Shown: positions 1 to 8,314, counted from the first letter of the stretch. The stretch is 64,000 nucleotides of DNA from Natrarchaeobius halalkaliphilus (GCF_003841485.1 NZ_REFY01000002.1:1-64000); one strand, 5' to 3'. The notes: generated by a model from the sequence alone, not told the origin. Made by a program: numbers and translations.

Positions 1-24
1 AATCTAAAGGGAACAGCGAGAGTT

Positions 25-46
25 CCACGGGTCACCTGACCCGTGG
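25..46. repeat. IS left-end hairpin
   Basis: Perfect inverted repeat, CCACGGGTCA / TGACCCGTGG around a central CC. It is identical to the copy at the other end of the element. By family rule this is the subterminal hairpin bound by TnpA. Confidence 0.8.
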
Positions 47-65
47 GTGAATCGCGTACGCTTGC

Positions 66-467
66 CTAATGTTCAGTCTCCTCGATGTACCGACGAACCA
101 CATCCTCAGAAACTGCACCCGTTGTTCCGACGTAGTATCCGTCCTTCCACAGACCACTTCCCCAGAAGTACCGCTGTTTGATCTCGGGGTGACGCTTGAG
201 AATCGTTCGTCCCGAGTAGCCCTTGAATTGCTTCGCTATCTCGGCAGGACTCCATTTCGGGTCGGCCTCGACGAACAAGTGAACGTGGTCGGTGGCAATC
301 TCTCTGGACACAATCTCGTGACCGAACCGTTCAGCAGTTCCTTGGAACAATTCCGCAAGTTCGTCTTGAACTAACTCCAACACCTCGTGCCGGTACTTCG
401 GGCACCACACGAAATGATATTTACACAAACTAATCGAATGTGCATGACTCTTGTAACTTTCCACCAT
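66..467 (-). CDS. tnpA: IS200/IS605 family transposase TnpA (Y1 HUH)
   Basis: Single-strand DNA transposase of about 133 aa, the usual size for IS200 TnpA. The N-terminal SLCKYHFVWCPKYR block is the family signature. The metal-binding HUH motif is HVHLF in DHVHLFVEADP (middle of the protein), and the candidate catalytic tyrosine lies in the C-terminal helix (VRRYIEETE). The start is taken at the ATG of MVESYKSH; an in-frame ATG 21 nt upstream (488) is possible. The gene is divergent from tnpB with only about 20-40 nt between starts, so the promoters must overlap. No frameshift is visible. Confidence 0.9.
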   Translation of the reverse strand: MVESYKSHAHSISLCKYHFVWCPKYRHEVLELVQDELAELFQGTAERFGHEIVSREIATDHVHLFVEADPKWSPAEIAKQFKGYSGRTILKRHPEIKQRYFWGSGLWKDGYYVGTTGAVSEDVVRRYIEETEH

Positions 468-507
468 AATCCCTACTTTTATCATCATTTGATACGATAG
501 TCAAGAT

Positions 508-1824
508 ATGGGTATCGAAGAAGTCACGAAGACCGCACGCACCCGACTCTGCATAGAGTCTGGTGAGCGGTCGTGGCTCAAAGATGCCCGTTACACCGCA
601 CGAGACATCGCCAACGACACACTCCGACTCAAACAACAAGGCTACAACAAGACCGAGATTCAACGCGAGGTTGACCGCGATGACTTCCTTCGGAACAACA
701 AGTGCGCGGTCGTCGGCAAAGCCCTGCAAGCGTGGGACTCCTACAAAGAACTCCTCAACTGGTGGTACGACCAAGACGACACCAACGTTGGAAAACCGTC
801 GCCACCAGCCACAGACAAGAAAGGAGCCTACCCACTCGTCATGGCACACAGCGAAGGGTACCGCCTCACCTACAATGACGAAACTGACCGTCTTAGGTTT
901 CGTGTGAGTCCGAAGCCGTACAAGAAGGTGAGAGGACATCTTCGAGGGAGACAAGAAGACCTCAACCTCATCGAGGCAGCCTTGACCGAAGAGGAGTGGT
1001 CGTTGGGACAGGCCGAGCTTCTGTACCGAGATGGCGTGTACTACCTACACGTCACGGTCAAAACAGAAGTTCAAGTGCCTGAACCCGAAGACGCTGACAC
1101 ACTCGTCGGCGTCGATATTAACGAACGCAACATCGCTCTCACCGCTCTTAACCGTGAGACGATGGACACGCTCGGAACACTCGTGCTTGATTACGGCTCG
1201 GTGAAAGCCGAACGCCAACGCTACCACACCATCACGAAACGCTGTCAAGAACATGGGCAACACTCTATCCACAACCAACTCGGTGAAAAAGAAGAACGCT
1301 ACACCGAGTGGATTCTTCACCGACTGTCGCGAGTCGTGGTGGAGTTCGCCCAACAGTTCTCAAACCCGGTCATCGTGTTCGAGGACTTGAGCGGGATTCG
1401 AGACGCCATCAAGTACGGCACGTACATGAACCGTCGTCTGCACAAACTGCCGTTCCACAAGTTCGAGCAACAAGTTCGATACAAAGCAATGTGGAATCAG
1501 ATTCCGTGTGAGACGGTTGAGTCGCCGTACAACTCGAAGTCGTGTTCGTGCTGTGGACACCGTGGCTACCGCCAAGGTCGGCGGTTTCGGTGTACGAACG
1601 ACTCGTGTGCAGTTCAGCAAGATCACGCTGATCGAAACGCGAGCGTGAATGTGGCGTGGCGATCGTGGGCGAAACACGCTGGTGTAGACGTTGAATCAGT
1701 TAATTACCGGACTCGCAAAACCCAACCGTTTGTTCGGAAGGTGAGCCTGTCTGGGTCGGGGCGCTCTGTAAACCGCCCATCCTCATCCCGCGAAATCGCT
1801 TCGCGTGGAGTGCTTACGACGTAG
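508..1824 (+). CDS. tnpB: RNA-guided endonuclease TnpB of the IS605 element
   Basis: A 438-aa TnpB. The RuvC-like catalytic acidic residues are all visible: D in GVDINERNIAL (about residue 200), E in VFEDLSGIRD (about 293) and D in DHADRNASVNVA (about 373). A four-cysteine zinc finger (CSCCGH ... CTNDSC) lies between the last two, and the N-terminal helical/wedge part is present. Family knowledge: TnpB uses an RNA from the element's 3' end as guide and helps retain the IS. The segment between the tnpB stop and the right hairpin is therefore the likely end of such an RNA. No truncation is seen. Confidence 0.92.
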   Translation: MGIEEVTKTARTRLCIESGERSWLKDARYTARDIANDTLRLKQQGYNKTEIQREVDRDDFLRNNKCAVVGKALQAWDSYKELLNWWYDQDDTNVGKPSPPATDKKGAYPLVMAHSEGYRLTYNDETDRLRFRVSPKPYKKVRGHLRGRQEDLNLIEAALTEEEWSLGQAELLYRDGVYYLHVTVKTEVQVPEPEDADTLVGVDINERNIALTALNRETMDTLGTLVLDYGSVKAERQRYHTITKRCQEHGQHSIHNQLGEKEERYTEWILHRLSRVVVEFAQQFSNPVIVFEDLSGIRDAIKYGTYMNRRLHKLPFHKFEQQVRYKAMWNQIPCETVESPYNSKSCSCCGHRGYRQGRRFRCTNDSCAVQQDHADRNASVNVAWRSWAKHAGVDVESVNYRTRKTQPFVRKVSLSGSGRSVNRPSSSREIASRGVLTT

Positions 1825-1834
1825 GCTGAGGGAA

Positions 1835-2218
1835 TTACAAAAGCCACGGGTCACCTGACCCGTGGTTGTTTACTTCGAGATCGTCTTCAGATCGCATTCC
1901 GTTTTGAACAACAAGAATATAGGATTCGTCGAAATCCGTCTCGTCACTAAAAGCCGATACTTGTTCAACATCGTCAAATTCGCTGGCTGCAGTTTCTTCG
2001 TCTGCGATAAGCGTATAAGATTCTTCCCTCAGGGCAAAGACATCACGTGGGTCGAAGACATTTCGTTCGAGATATAATGTCTCTACGGTCATACCATCGG
2101 GTATTGACGGAGATTGAAATCTGTTCCATGCGAGATACCCTCCTGTCCCAAGACCAAGACCACCGACAGCAAGGAACTTCCGTCGATTCACAATCAAATG
2201 TTTGAGATGATTCATCAT
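1835..2218 (-). pseudogene. Tat-signal hypothetical protein truncated by IS insertion
   Basis: An open frame of 127 codons starts with an apparent Tat signal (NRRKFLAVGG followed by a hydrophobic stretch). A secreted or anchored acidic domain follows, containing SYILVVQNGM; I do not recognise its family. The last about ten residues (NHGSGDPWLL) are encoded by the IS right-end hairpin, so the native C-terminus is gone and the stop belongs to the IS. The missing part would lie on the other side of the element, outside the window. No lipobox cysteine is seen. A product could still be made, but it would be a fusion to IS sequence. Confidence 0.75.
1844..1865. repeat. IS right-end hairpin
   Basis: Second identical copy of the 10+2+10 palindrome, 20 nt after the tnpB stop. 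Read on the minus strand it supplies the last codons of the interrupted gene at 1835-2218. Confidence 0.8.
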
Positions 2219-2297
2219 ATGTCCTCGGGAAGCTCAAACCCCAATTTGATCAATCCGTACCTGTAGTGACCGCGAAGATCAAGGCGAATCAAAAGCG

Positions 2298-2465
2298 AGT
2301 TTATACGTTGTGTACGTTGTCTGTACTCAGAACTGGAAATCAAGATCGTGAGTACGAACTGATACAATCGGAACCGTAGCGTGTTACTCGTGTTCGAGCG
2401 CGTCGTAGATATCTCGATTCGCGTCACGGTCTGCCGTTGCCACTCGCTGGACGAGTTCTCGTCGG
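2298..2465 (-). repeat. Direct repeat copy A flanking the doc module
   Basis: About 170 bp similar in order and orientation to 3102-3272. Shared blocks include GTACTCAC..TCTTGAT, TTCTGAGTAC and ACAACGTACACAACG.ATAAA, and the 3' half of a small ORF ending IYDALEHE. The non-coding part contains a TATA-like stretch (TATAAAC, minus strand) about 80 nt before the interrupted Tat-signal gene. Confidence 0.7.
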
Positions 2466-2524
2466 ATGTCGTCCATCACTTCATCGAGCGGGGAACCAGA
2501 CTCTGAACCCTCCTCGGTTGCCAT
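2384..2524 (-). CDS. Small protein downstream of doc, candidate antitoxin
   Basis: A 46-aa acidic, probably helical protein (MATEEGSESG ... IYDALEHE) with an ATG start 26 nt after the Doc stop, on the same strand. It has no Phd or ribbon-helix-helix motif that I can recognise. It is called from its spacing, its halophile-like composition and the fact that a decayed copy of its 3' half exists upstream of doc. Antitoxin function is an inference from position. Toxin-first order would be unusual for a Phd/Doc pair. Confidence 0.5.
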   Translation of the reverse strand: MATEEGSESGSPLDEVMDDIRRELVQRVATADRDANRDIYDALEHE

Positions 2525-2549
2525 ATGCAGAGTATCGTCTCGACTGCGG

Positions 2550-3038
2550 TTAATCGTTTGGGTTAGATGAGTCGCCGGTTAGTTCGTCCAGTCCGTACCG
2601 GATGAGGTCGTCGCGCCATTGTTCAACCTCGCCTATGAGGTCGATCTCTTCAGTGTGCGAACGCAGGTATTCGATGGTTTCTGCTTCTTCGACGGTCGTC
2701 TGATCGGTGCCGAACTGTTTGAGGATCGTCCTGATTTCGTTGTCGTACGCGAACCGATATCCGTTGAGGAAGTAGAACACGACCGTCGTGTTGAGTGCAG
2801 TACGCTTGTTTGCGTCGACGAACGGGTGGTTCGCCACCAACAGCCGGATGAGGTGGAACGCTTTCCCGTGAATCGTCTCGGGTACCGTTCCGAAACTCCC
2901 GTCCTCGATGTAGTTCAGGGCAAACTCGAGATCTCCACGATTTTGGACGCCAGCGTGCGTGTCAGAATACTCTGATACGATGTCGTCGTGGATGGCAAGA
3001 ACGTCGCCCACTGACGGATACCAGAACGAGTCTGCCAT
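2550..3038 (-). CDS. doc: Fic/Doc family toxin (death-on-curing protein)
   Basis: About 162 aa from the ATG of MADSFWYP; a TTG 12 nt upstream is an alternative. The Fic core motif HPFVDANKRTAL is present in full, matching HxFx(D/E)xNKR. The fold context is right: an N-terminal LAIHDDIVSEYSDTHAGV segment as in Doc proteins and a downstream helix. Doc proteins phosphorylate EF-Tu, whereas other Fic proteins AMPylate; which applies here is unknown. No Phd gene precedes it. The sequence upstream holds a decayed copy of the small gene that now follows it. Confidence 0.85.
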   Translation of the reverse strand: MADSFWYPSVGDVLAIHDDIVSEYSDTHAGVQNRGDLEFALNYIEDGSFGTVPETIHGKAFHLIRLLVANHPFVDANKRTALNTTVVFYFLNGYRFAYDNEIRTILKQFGTDQTTVEEAETIEYLRSHTEEIDLIGEVEQWRDDLIRYGLDELTGDSSNPND

Positions 3039-3101
3039 TCGTTCGTTCAATCAGACTGCACCCGACGTAATCCTTGCTATTGCAGCTCACGGAGTTAGAC
3101 T

Positions 3102-3272
3102 GGATTTATCCGTTGTGTACGTTGTGAGTACTCAGAAGTACTGATCAAGACCGTGAGTACTAACTGACAACATTGGAGTCGAGTACGCTACTCGTTTTCG
3201 AGCGCATCGTAGATACTTTGATTCGGTCCCGGCCAGCCGCTGCTACCCGCTGGATGAGACCGGTCTCGTCGG
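3102..3272 (-). repeat. Direct repeat copy B upstream of doc
   Basis: Diverged copy of 2298-2465. It covers the end of a decayed small ORF and a non-coding segment with ACAACGTACACAACG followed by ATAAA, about 65-70 nt before the doc start. It probably contains the doc promoter or operator. Confidence 0.65.
3188..3272 (-). pseudogene. Decayed 3' fragment of the small doc-linked gene
   Basis: Reading on the minus strand, the codons for QRVAAAG and, after a frame change, QSIYDALENE followed by TAG match QRVATAD ... DIYDALEHE of the intact 46-aa gene. Small insertions and deletions break the frame and the 5' half is not recognisable. It sits upstream of doc, where an antitoxin gene would normally be. 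Confidence 0.6.
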
Positions 3273-3379
3273 TTCGAGGACCCGGATACTCGGCGGATTC
3301 GCCTCGTCGCCGGTTGTCCGATCGATGTGAACTGAGAGAGGATTGTCTCGATGAGCTCCGAGTCACAGCCGACGGAAAT

Positions 3380-3661
3380 TTATCGGCACGAAAGCGTCGA
3401 AGAGACCTGCTCTAGGTCCTCATCACACTCGGAACAGACGCGCTTGTCGTGGGCGATATAGACGGTTCGACACGTCGAGCAGTGAAAGAGATTTCCCGGT
3501 GAGTCAGGCGACCCGCTCGGTGATTTACCGTCGGAATCGCACTCCAGATCGGCGTCCGTAGACCGGTTCGTCCGCGGTCTGGATCCCGAAAGCGTCGTTC
3601 GAACGCGTTTGCGAAGGGATCCAAGCGACGGCACCGACGTCAGTTTGTTTCGACTATCCAT
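3380..3661 (-). CDS. Small haloarchaeal zinc-ribbon protein
   Basis: About 93 aa with a disordered, Ser/Arg-rich N-terminal half and a C-terminal zinc ribbon made of two CxxC knuckles (FHCSTCRTVY ... VCSECDEDL). The start at MDSRNK is a choice; ATGs at 3679 and 3706 are in frame. Such single-ribbon proteins are common in haloarchaea and mostly uncharacterised. It is convergent with nothing and stands alone between the doc region and pyrF. Confidence 0.65.
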   Translation of the reverse strand: MDSRNKLTSVPSLGSLRKRVRTTLSGSRPRTNRSTDADLECDSDGKSPSGSPDSPGNLFHCSTCRTVYIAHDKRVCSECDEDLEQVSSTLSCR

Positions 3662-3894
3662 AGGATGGGACTCAATCATCCGAGACAAGTACGTACCCCC
3701 TAACATATTTGGATCCGCGACAGACAGCGAACGACGAATGACGTCCGGTGACGAGACTTAACCGTTCGACGGCGAGAACGTTCCCCAGTGCAGTGCGGCC
3801 GAAAACGATTGCGCCGCTCGAGAAGCGCGCATCGTACTCGCTTCAACGACGACGATAGCAACCTTTTCGGCCGTTGCGCGTCCACTCGAGGATA

Positions 3895-4695
3895 ATGAAC
3901 TTCTTCGATCGACTGCACGACCGTATTCGGACGGTCGACAGCGTCGTCAGCGTTGGACTCGACGCCGACCGTTCGCGAATTCCCGACCATCTCGAATCGC
4001 ACGATCTTCCCCGGTGGGCGTTCAACCGGCGTATCATCGATGCGACCCACGAACACGCGGCGGCGTTCAAGCCAAACGCCGCGTTCTACGAAGATCCTGA
4101 CGGATGGCAGGCGCTCGAGGAGACCGTCGCCTACGCACACGGAAAGGACGTCCCGGTCCTCCTCGACGCCAAGCGGGCGGATATCGGGAACACGACGCGC
4201 CAGTACGCCCGGATTCTCGAGACGGTCGACGCGATCACCGTCAATCCCTACATGGGTCGTGATTCACTCCAGCCGTTCTTGGCGAACGAGGAGGCCGGCG
4301 TCTTCATCCTCTGTCGGACCTCGAACCCTGGCGGGAGTGACCTTCAGGACCTCGAACTCGAGACCGGCGAACCGATCTACGAGCGGGTCGCGGCGCTGGC
4401 CGACCTCTGGAACGAACGCGATAACGTCGGCCTCGTCGTCGGAGCGACGAACCCCGACGAACTCGCGGAGATCCGCGAGCAGGTCCCGGATCTCCCCTTC
4501 CTCGTGCCCGGCGTGGGTGCACAGGGGGGCGACGCCGAGGCGGCGATCGAGCACGGACTGTCGAACGGCGTCGGACTCGTCAACTCCTCCCGAGGGATTA
4601 TTTTCGCGGGCGAGAGCAGCGGCAAGGAGTTCGCACGCGCGAGCGGACAGTCGGCAAAGCGGCTCAAAGAGCGGCTCAATCAGTACCGTCGATAG
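3895..4695 (+). CDS. pyrF: Orotidine 5'-phosphate decarboxylase
   Basis: 266 aa, the size of the longer PyrF subfamily. The last step of UMP synthesis is decarboxylation of OMP. The catalytic LLDAKRADIGNT motif (about residues 85-100, with the Lys and the D..K..D array) is intact, as are the N-terminal SVGLDADRSRIP and the C-terminal phosphate-binding PGVGAQGGD and NSSRGI. The ATG at 3895 is preferred over an upstream TTG because MNFFDRLHDRI is the usual N-terminus. Confidence 0.95.
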   Translation: MNFFDRLHDRIRTVDSVVSVGLDADRSRIPDHLESHDLPRWAFNRRIIDATHEHAAAFKPNAAFYEDPDGWQALEETVAYAHGKDVPVLLDAKRADIGNTTRQYARILETVDAITVNPYMGRDSLQPFLANEEAGVFILCRTSNPGGSDLQDLELETGEPIYERVAALADLWNERDNVGLVVGATNPDELAEIREQVPDLPFLVPGVGAQGGDAEAAIEHGLSNGVGLVNSSRGIIFAGESSGKEFARASGQSAKRLKERLNQYRR

Positions 4696-4737
4696 CGCGT
4701 CGATACCGTCTTGAGACGGAACGGGTGGACGGGGTCG

Positions 4738-4989
4738 TCAGTCCGCGTCGGCGTCGACGATTTTGCCTGCGACTCGGCCGTCGACGACCCTGTCGAGGAT
4801 TTCGACCGTGACTGGCTGGGGTGGCGGACGGCGTGTGATCGACTCGAGTCCCTCGACGACGGCGACGTCCATCGGACTGTCGTCGTCCGGGTGAACCGCG
4901 ACGAGCGTTCCGTCGCGCTCGGTGAGGGTGAGACGATAGGTCTCTCCGACGCCGACTCGGTCCGCGAGCAGGTCTCGAATGGAAGTCAT
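4738..4989 (-). CDS. Conserved haloarchaeal protein, 83 aa
   Basis: Small acidic protein (MTSIRDLLADRVGVGETYRL ... KIVDADAD) that looks like a single beta-rich domain. I do not recognise a named family. It has an ATG start and normal halophilic codon use. It is convergent with pyrF, with 42 nt between the stops. Confidence 0.6.
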   Translation of the reverse strand: MTSIRDLLADRVGVGETYRLTLTERDGTLVAVHPDDDSPMDVAVVEGLESITRRPPPQPVTVEILDRVVDGRVAGKIVDADAD

Positions 4990-5080
4990 GGGTTTTCGTC
5001 GTTGAGGCGGGGTTCTCGGTAGGCGATGGCTCGTGTTCGACGATCACAGGGGCGGTCCTGCGCCCGCGTCATCGGTGACC

Positions 5081-5166
5081 TCATACGGTTTGCTGTGACT
5101 TTTTACCGGGACGACCACGAGCCGTCCTGCGGTCGCTCCGGTAACGACTTACAGTAGACCGTATCA
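5081..5166 (-). repeat. 86-bp stop-codon palindrome, copy 1
   Basis: Imperfect palindrome with outer arms TCATACGGTTTGCTGTGACT / CGACTTACAGTAGACCGTATCA, inner arms beginning ACCGG / CCGGTAA and a G+C-rich core. On the minus strand it starts with TGA, which is the stop codon of the gene at 5164-5343. Three other copies of exactly the same length occur at 20029, 22099 and 33530. Confidence 0.9.
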
Positions 5167-5343
5167 GAACCGGTGGACGTCCACGTCATCGTGGCCACGT
5201 TCCGGATCCGCGCGGGCGACACAGTCGGCACACAACCCCGTTCCCCGCTCGTAGTGTTTCTCACACGCGAGCGTGCCACAGTTCGAACAGCGCTCCTGGG
5301 CGGGCCGTGACTCGCAGATCTGGCAGAGGCCGCTGACGCTCAT
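5164..5343 (-). CDS. HIT-type/B-box-like small zinc-finger protein
   Basis: 59 aa, MSVSGLCQIC then CSNCGTLACEKHY and GLCADC: seven cysteines and a His in the spacing of a cross-brace zinc finger of the HIT or B-box kind. Family members are common in haloarchaea and presumed to mediate protein contacts. Its TGA stop is also the first three bases of the 86-bp repeat. Confidence 0.75.
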   Translation of the reverse strand: MSVSGLCQICESRPAQERCSNCGTLACEKHYERGTGLCADCVARADPERGHDDVDVHRF

Positions 5344-5491
5344 ACGGTACGTAAGCGCTCGAGTGTCTTGAAACCGGTCCCGAAACACGTCGACGTGACG
5401 GTCGAAAATTGCTTCGTGAGCGGTGAACGCCCACGCCCTCTGGTAACACACGACGAGAAAGCTTTTCACGTGGGGGCCGCTACCGGACCCT

Positions 5492-7147
5492 ATGAGCCGT
5501 GACCGGGCTCTCCTCGAGCGGGCCCTGGACCGTGGCGAACAGGACGGTGGGAGCGTCGAATTCAAAGAACGGCTTTCACGGGACGTCCACCTCGAGGGAG
5601 GACGTCGGGAGAGTTTGGCTGCACAGCTTCGCCACCGGTTGCTATCCGGTGACGGCGAGGCGACGTACGTCGTTGGAGTCACCGATGACGGCGGACTGGC
5701 CGGCGTTGACCACGACACCTTCTCGGAATCGATGGACGTGCTCTCGTTGCTAGCCGAGGAGGCCGACGCCCACATCGACGACGTCCAGACCTGGGGTGTC
5801 GACGGGGGAACGAACTCAAGCGCAGTCGATAGCGCTCCGTCGACTGAGAACGTAGGACGCGGCCTGGTCGGCGTCGCGACCATCCGTGACGGCGGCGTAC
5901 TCGAGACGGACGACGAACACGTCGTCGTCGGGACGGCGGGTCACGTCGATCACGGAAAGAGTACGCTCGTGGGTTCGCTCGTTACCGGTCGACCGGACGA
6001 CGGCGATGGCGCAACGCGTGCCTACCTCGATGTTCAGCCTCACGAAGTCGAACGCGGACTCTCGGCGGATCTCTCCTATGCGGTCTATGGTTTCGACGAC
6101 GACGGTCCAGTGCACGTTCGAAATCCGAACCGAAAAGAAGACCGAGCGGCGGTCGTCGAGGAAGCCGACCGGCTCGTCTCGTTCGTCGACACCGTCGGTC
6201 ACGAGCCCTGGCTTCGGACGACCATCCGTGGACTCGTCGGACAAAAGCTCGACTACGGATTGCTGGTCGTCGCGGCCGACGACGGTCCGACCCGAACGAC
6301 GCGGGAACACCTGGGGGTCCTGCTCGCGACCGAGTTGCCGACCATCGTCGCGATTACCAAAACCGACGCCGTCGACGACGAGCGCGTCGAAGAAGTCGAA
6401 CGCGATGTCGAGCGTCTCCTCCGAGAAGTCGAGAAATCACCGCTGCGAGTTTCACGACACGGCGTCGACGCCGCCGTCGAGGAGATCAACGAGCGCGTCG
6501 TCCCCATCGTCGAAACGAGCGCGATCACGATGGACGGCCTCGAGACGCTCGACGAGCTGTTCGATCGGCTTCCGAAGACGTCGACGGACGCCGGCGAGTT
6601 TCGCATGTACGTCGATCGGAGCTACTCGGTCACGGGTGTCGGCGCGGTCGCCTCGGGTACGGTCATGTCCGGCGAAGTCGAAGCGGGCGACGAACTCCTG
6701 ATCGGACCGATGTCGGACGGTCGGTTTCAGGAGGTCGAGGTCCGATCGATCGAGATGCACTACCACCGCGTCGACAGGGCCCGAGCGGGCCGGATCGTCG
6801 GCATCGCGCTCAAGGGGATCAAAGAGAGTGCCATCGAACGCGGGATGGCGCTCGTTCCGCGCGACGCCACACCGGAACCCGTCCGGGAGTTCGAGGCCGA
6901 AGTCATGGTGCTCAACCATCCGACCCGAATCGGTGACGGCTACGAACCCGTCGTCCACCTCGAGACGATCGGTGAAGCCGCGGCCTTCCATCCAGAAGGC
7001 GGCCGTCTCCTGCCGGGCGACACGGGCGAGACCAGCGTTCGATTCAAGTTCCGACAGTATCTCGTCGAGGAGGGCCAGAAGTTCGTCTTCCGTGAGGGCC
7101 AGAGCAAGGGAGTCGGAACGGTCACCGAGATCCACCCGACCGACTGA
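5492..7147 (+). CDS. GTPBP1-like translational GTPase
   Basis: 551 aa. An N-terminal domain of about 130 residues precedes an EF-Tu-type G domain: G1 GHVDHGKST (about residue 150), G3 DTVGHEPW and G4 TKTD. Beta-barrel domains II and III follow (SVTGVGAVASGTVMSGEVEAG; FKFRQYLVEEGQKFVFREG at the C-terminus). This is the architecture of the GTPBP1/GTPBP2 branch, elongation-factor-like GTPases linked in eukaryotes to mRNA decay and ribosome rescue; the archaeal role is unproven. ATG start, with a TATA-like GCTTTTCA about 30 nt upstream. Confidence 0.85.
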   Translation: MSRDRALLERALDRGEQDGGSVEFKERLSRDVHLEGGRRESLAAQLRHRLLSGDGEATYVVGVTDDGGLAGVDHDTFSESMDVLSLLAEEADAHIDDVQTWGVDGGTNSSAVDSAPSTENVGRGLVGVATIRDGGVLETDDEHVVVGTAGHVDHGKSTLVGSLVTGRPDDGDGATRAYLDVQPHEVERGLSADLSYAVYGFDDDGPVHVRNPNRKEDRAAVVEEADRLVSFVDTVGHEPWLRTTIRGLVGQKLDYGLLVVAADDGPTRTTREHLGVLLATELPTIVAITKTDAVDDERVEEVERDVERLLREVEKSPLRVSRHGVDAAVEEINERVVPIVETSAITMDGLETLDELFDRLPKTSTDAGEFRMYVDRSYSVTGVGAVASGTVMSGEVEAGDELLIGPMSDGRFQEVEVRSIEMHYHRVDRARAGRIVGIALKGIKESAIERGMALVPRDATPEPVREFEAEVMVLNHPTRIGDGYEPVVHLETIGEAAAFHPEGGRLLPGDTGETSVRFKFRQYLVEEGQKFVFREGQSKGVGTVTEIHPTD

Positions 7148-7258
7148 TCTCGACGCCAGGTGCGACACGTAGATGGGGGGCTCGTCGTACGCGATCACGT
7201 CGGAGACGTTCGTGATGATTCGGTGAACTTTTTGTCGTGCCAGAACGTTTTCCGGTCG

Positions 7259-7579
7259 ATGCTCTCCGAGTCTCCCCGAAATCGCCTCGAATGGGCGATC
7301 GTCGAATCGCTGATCGTCTTCGGAATCTTCCTGTTCTGGATCGTCGCTGCCATCGCCACCGTCGTCGGCATACGGATACTGGTGTTCCCGCTCGTAGTAC
7401 TGGGCGTCCGAGTCGAGAGGCCGTTTATCGAACTGTTTCAGTTGACGACACCGCTCTCGGACCTCGTTCTTCTGGTGGCGGTGATTACGTCGCTCCTGTA
7501 CGTCCTCGTTCGTGGGGGAACGCTCCTCATCGATCACTATCACCGGACCGTCCGCCCGAGGTCAGGGTCGGACGAATAG
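7259..7579 (+). CDS. Small membrane protein, two transmembrane helices
   Basis: 106 aa from MLSESPRNRLEWAIVESL. There are two hydrophobic segments (about residues 20-45 and 60-80) separated by a short charged loop, and a basic C-terminus (HRTVRPRSGSDE). No named family. The ATG at 7259 is chosen because upstream codons do not look coding. Confidence 0.6.
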   Translation: MLSESPRNRLEWAIVESLIVFGIFLFWIVAAIATVVGIRILVFPLVVLGVRVERPFIELFQLTTPLSDLVLLVAVITSLLYVLVRGGTLLIDHYHRTVRPRSGSDE

Positions 7580-7596
7580 CGGCGGAACGCGCCCGG

Positions 7597-8277
7597 CTAC
7601 CAGGACAGCGACGGCAACTCCGCGAGCGACTCGAGTTGGTGATCCGGAACCGGGTCGGGACGGTCGGGAACGGTCTCGCCGTGTGGTACCCAGATCGACC
7701 GCAGGCCGGCGGCGTTCGCCCCCGCGACGTCGGACGAAAGCGAGTTTCCGACGTAGGCCGCTCGCTCGGGCGTCGACTCGAGTCGCCCGAGCGCGACGTC
7801 GAAGGGTTCGGGGTCCGGTTTCGGTGCCGTGTCGAATCCGGCACAGACGACCGTCTCGAAGCGTTCGGCAAGGCCGGTCGACTCGAGTTTCGCCCGTTGC
7901 ATTCCCGGCGCACCGTTGGTGATCAGCCCGAGTCGATACTCCCCGGAGAGCGACTCGAGTACCCGCCGGACGCCGGGGAGACGTTCGACGCCAGCGCCGT
8001 CCCGAACCGTGGCGTACTCCTGAGCGACGGTCCAGCCCGTCTCGCGGTCGTATCCGGTAGCGACGGCCAGGTCCCCGAAGCAGCGTCGCCGGAGGTCCTC
8101 GATGTCCGCACTCTCCTCGAGATAGTCGCCGTATTGTCCGTGGTAGGCGTCGATCGTCCACGGATCGTCGACGCCGACGCGTTCGAACGCCGCCTCGAGG
8201 GCGACCTCGCCAGGCTGCGTGTACGTACACAGCGTGTCATCGAGGTCGAAGCAGACGGTATCGATCCCGTCGGTCAT
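7597..8277 (-). CDS. HAD-superfamily hydrolase
   Basis: 226 aa. HAD motif I is CFDLDDTLC at the N-terminus, motif II LITNG, motif III includes the Lys in AKLES, and motif IV-type acidic residues are in YVGNSLSSDVAGANAAG. The alpha-helical cap between motifs I and II fits subfamily I phosphatases. The substrate cannot be told. It is convergent with the small membrane protein gene; the stops are 17 nt apart. Confidence 0.85.
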   Translation of the reverse strand: MTDGIDTVCFDLDDTLCTYTQPGEVALEAAFERVGVDDPWTIDAYHGQYGDYLEESADIEDLRRRCFGDLAVATGYDRETGWTVAQEYATVRDGAGVERLPGVRRVLESLSGEYRLGLITNGAPGMQRAKLESTGLAERFETVVCAGFDTAPKPDPEPFDVALGRLESTPERAAYVGNSLSSDVAGANAAGLRSIWVPHGETVPDRPDPVPDHQLESLAELPSLSW

Positions 8278-8314
8278 GTCGAAGCGTACCGTCGTCTCGC
8301 ACAAAAGCCGATCG

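Larger units (their letters stand above)
25..1865 (+). mobile_element. IS200/IS605-family insertion sequence (tnpA + tnpB)
   Basis: Two divergent genes, a Y1 HUH transposase on the minus strand and a TnpB nuclease on the plus strand, are bracketed by the same 22-nt palindrome (25-46 and 1844-1865). This is the layout of IS200/IS605 elements, which move as single strands and recognise subterminal hairpins. The outer boundaries cannot be fixed: the left end is at the window edge, and the right cleavage site should lie a few bases beyond 1865, near TTGTTTAC. Both genes are intact, so the copy may be active. Its right end lies inside a Tat-signal gene on the minus strand. Confidence 0.88.

Noticed and set aside
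25-1865. The two identical hairpins as CRISPR-like repeats
   Set aside because: There are only two copies, separated by tnpA/tnpB and placed at the expected IS ends; no array exists anywhere in the window.
6452-7543. Long minus-strand ORF of 363 codons opposite the GTPBP1-like gene
   Set aside because: High-GC antisense shadow; composition is Arg/Asp-rich without motifs, while the plus strand has clear GTPase motifs.
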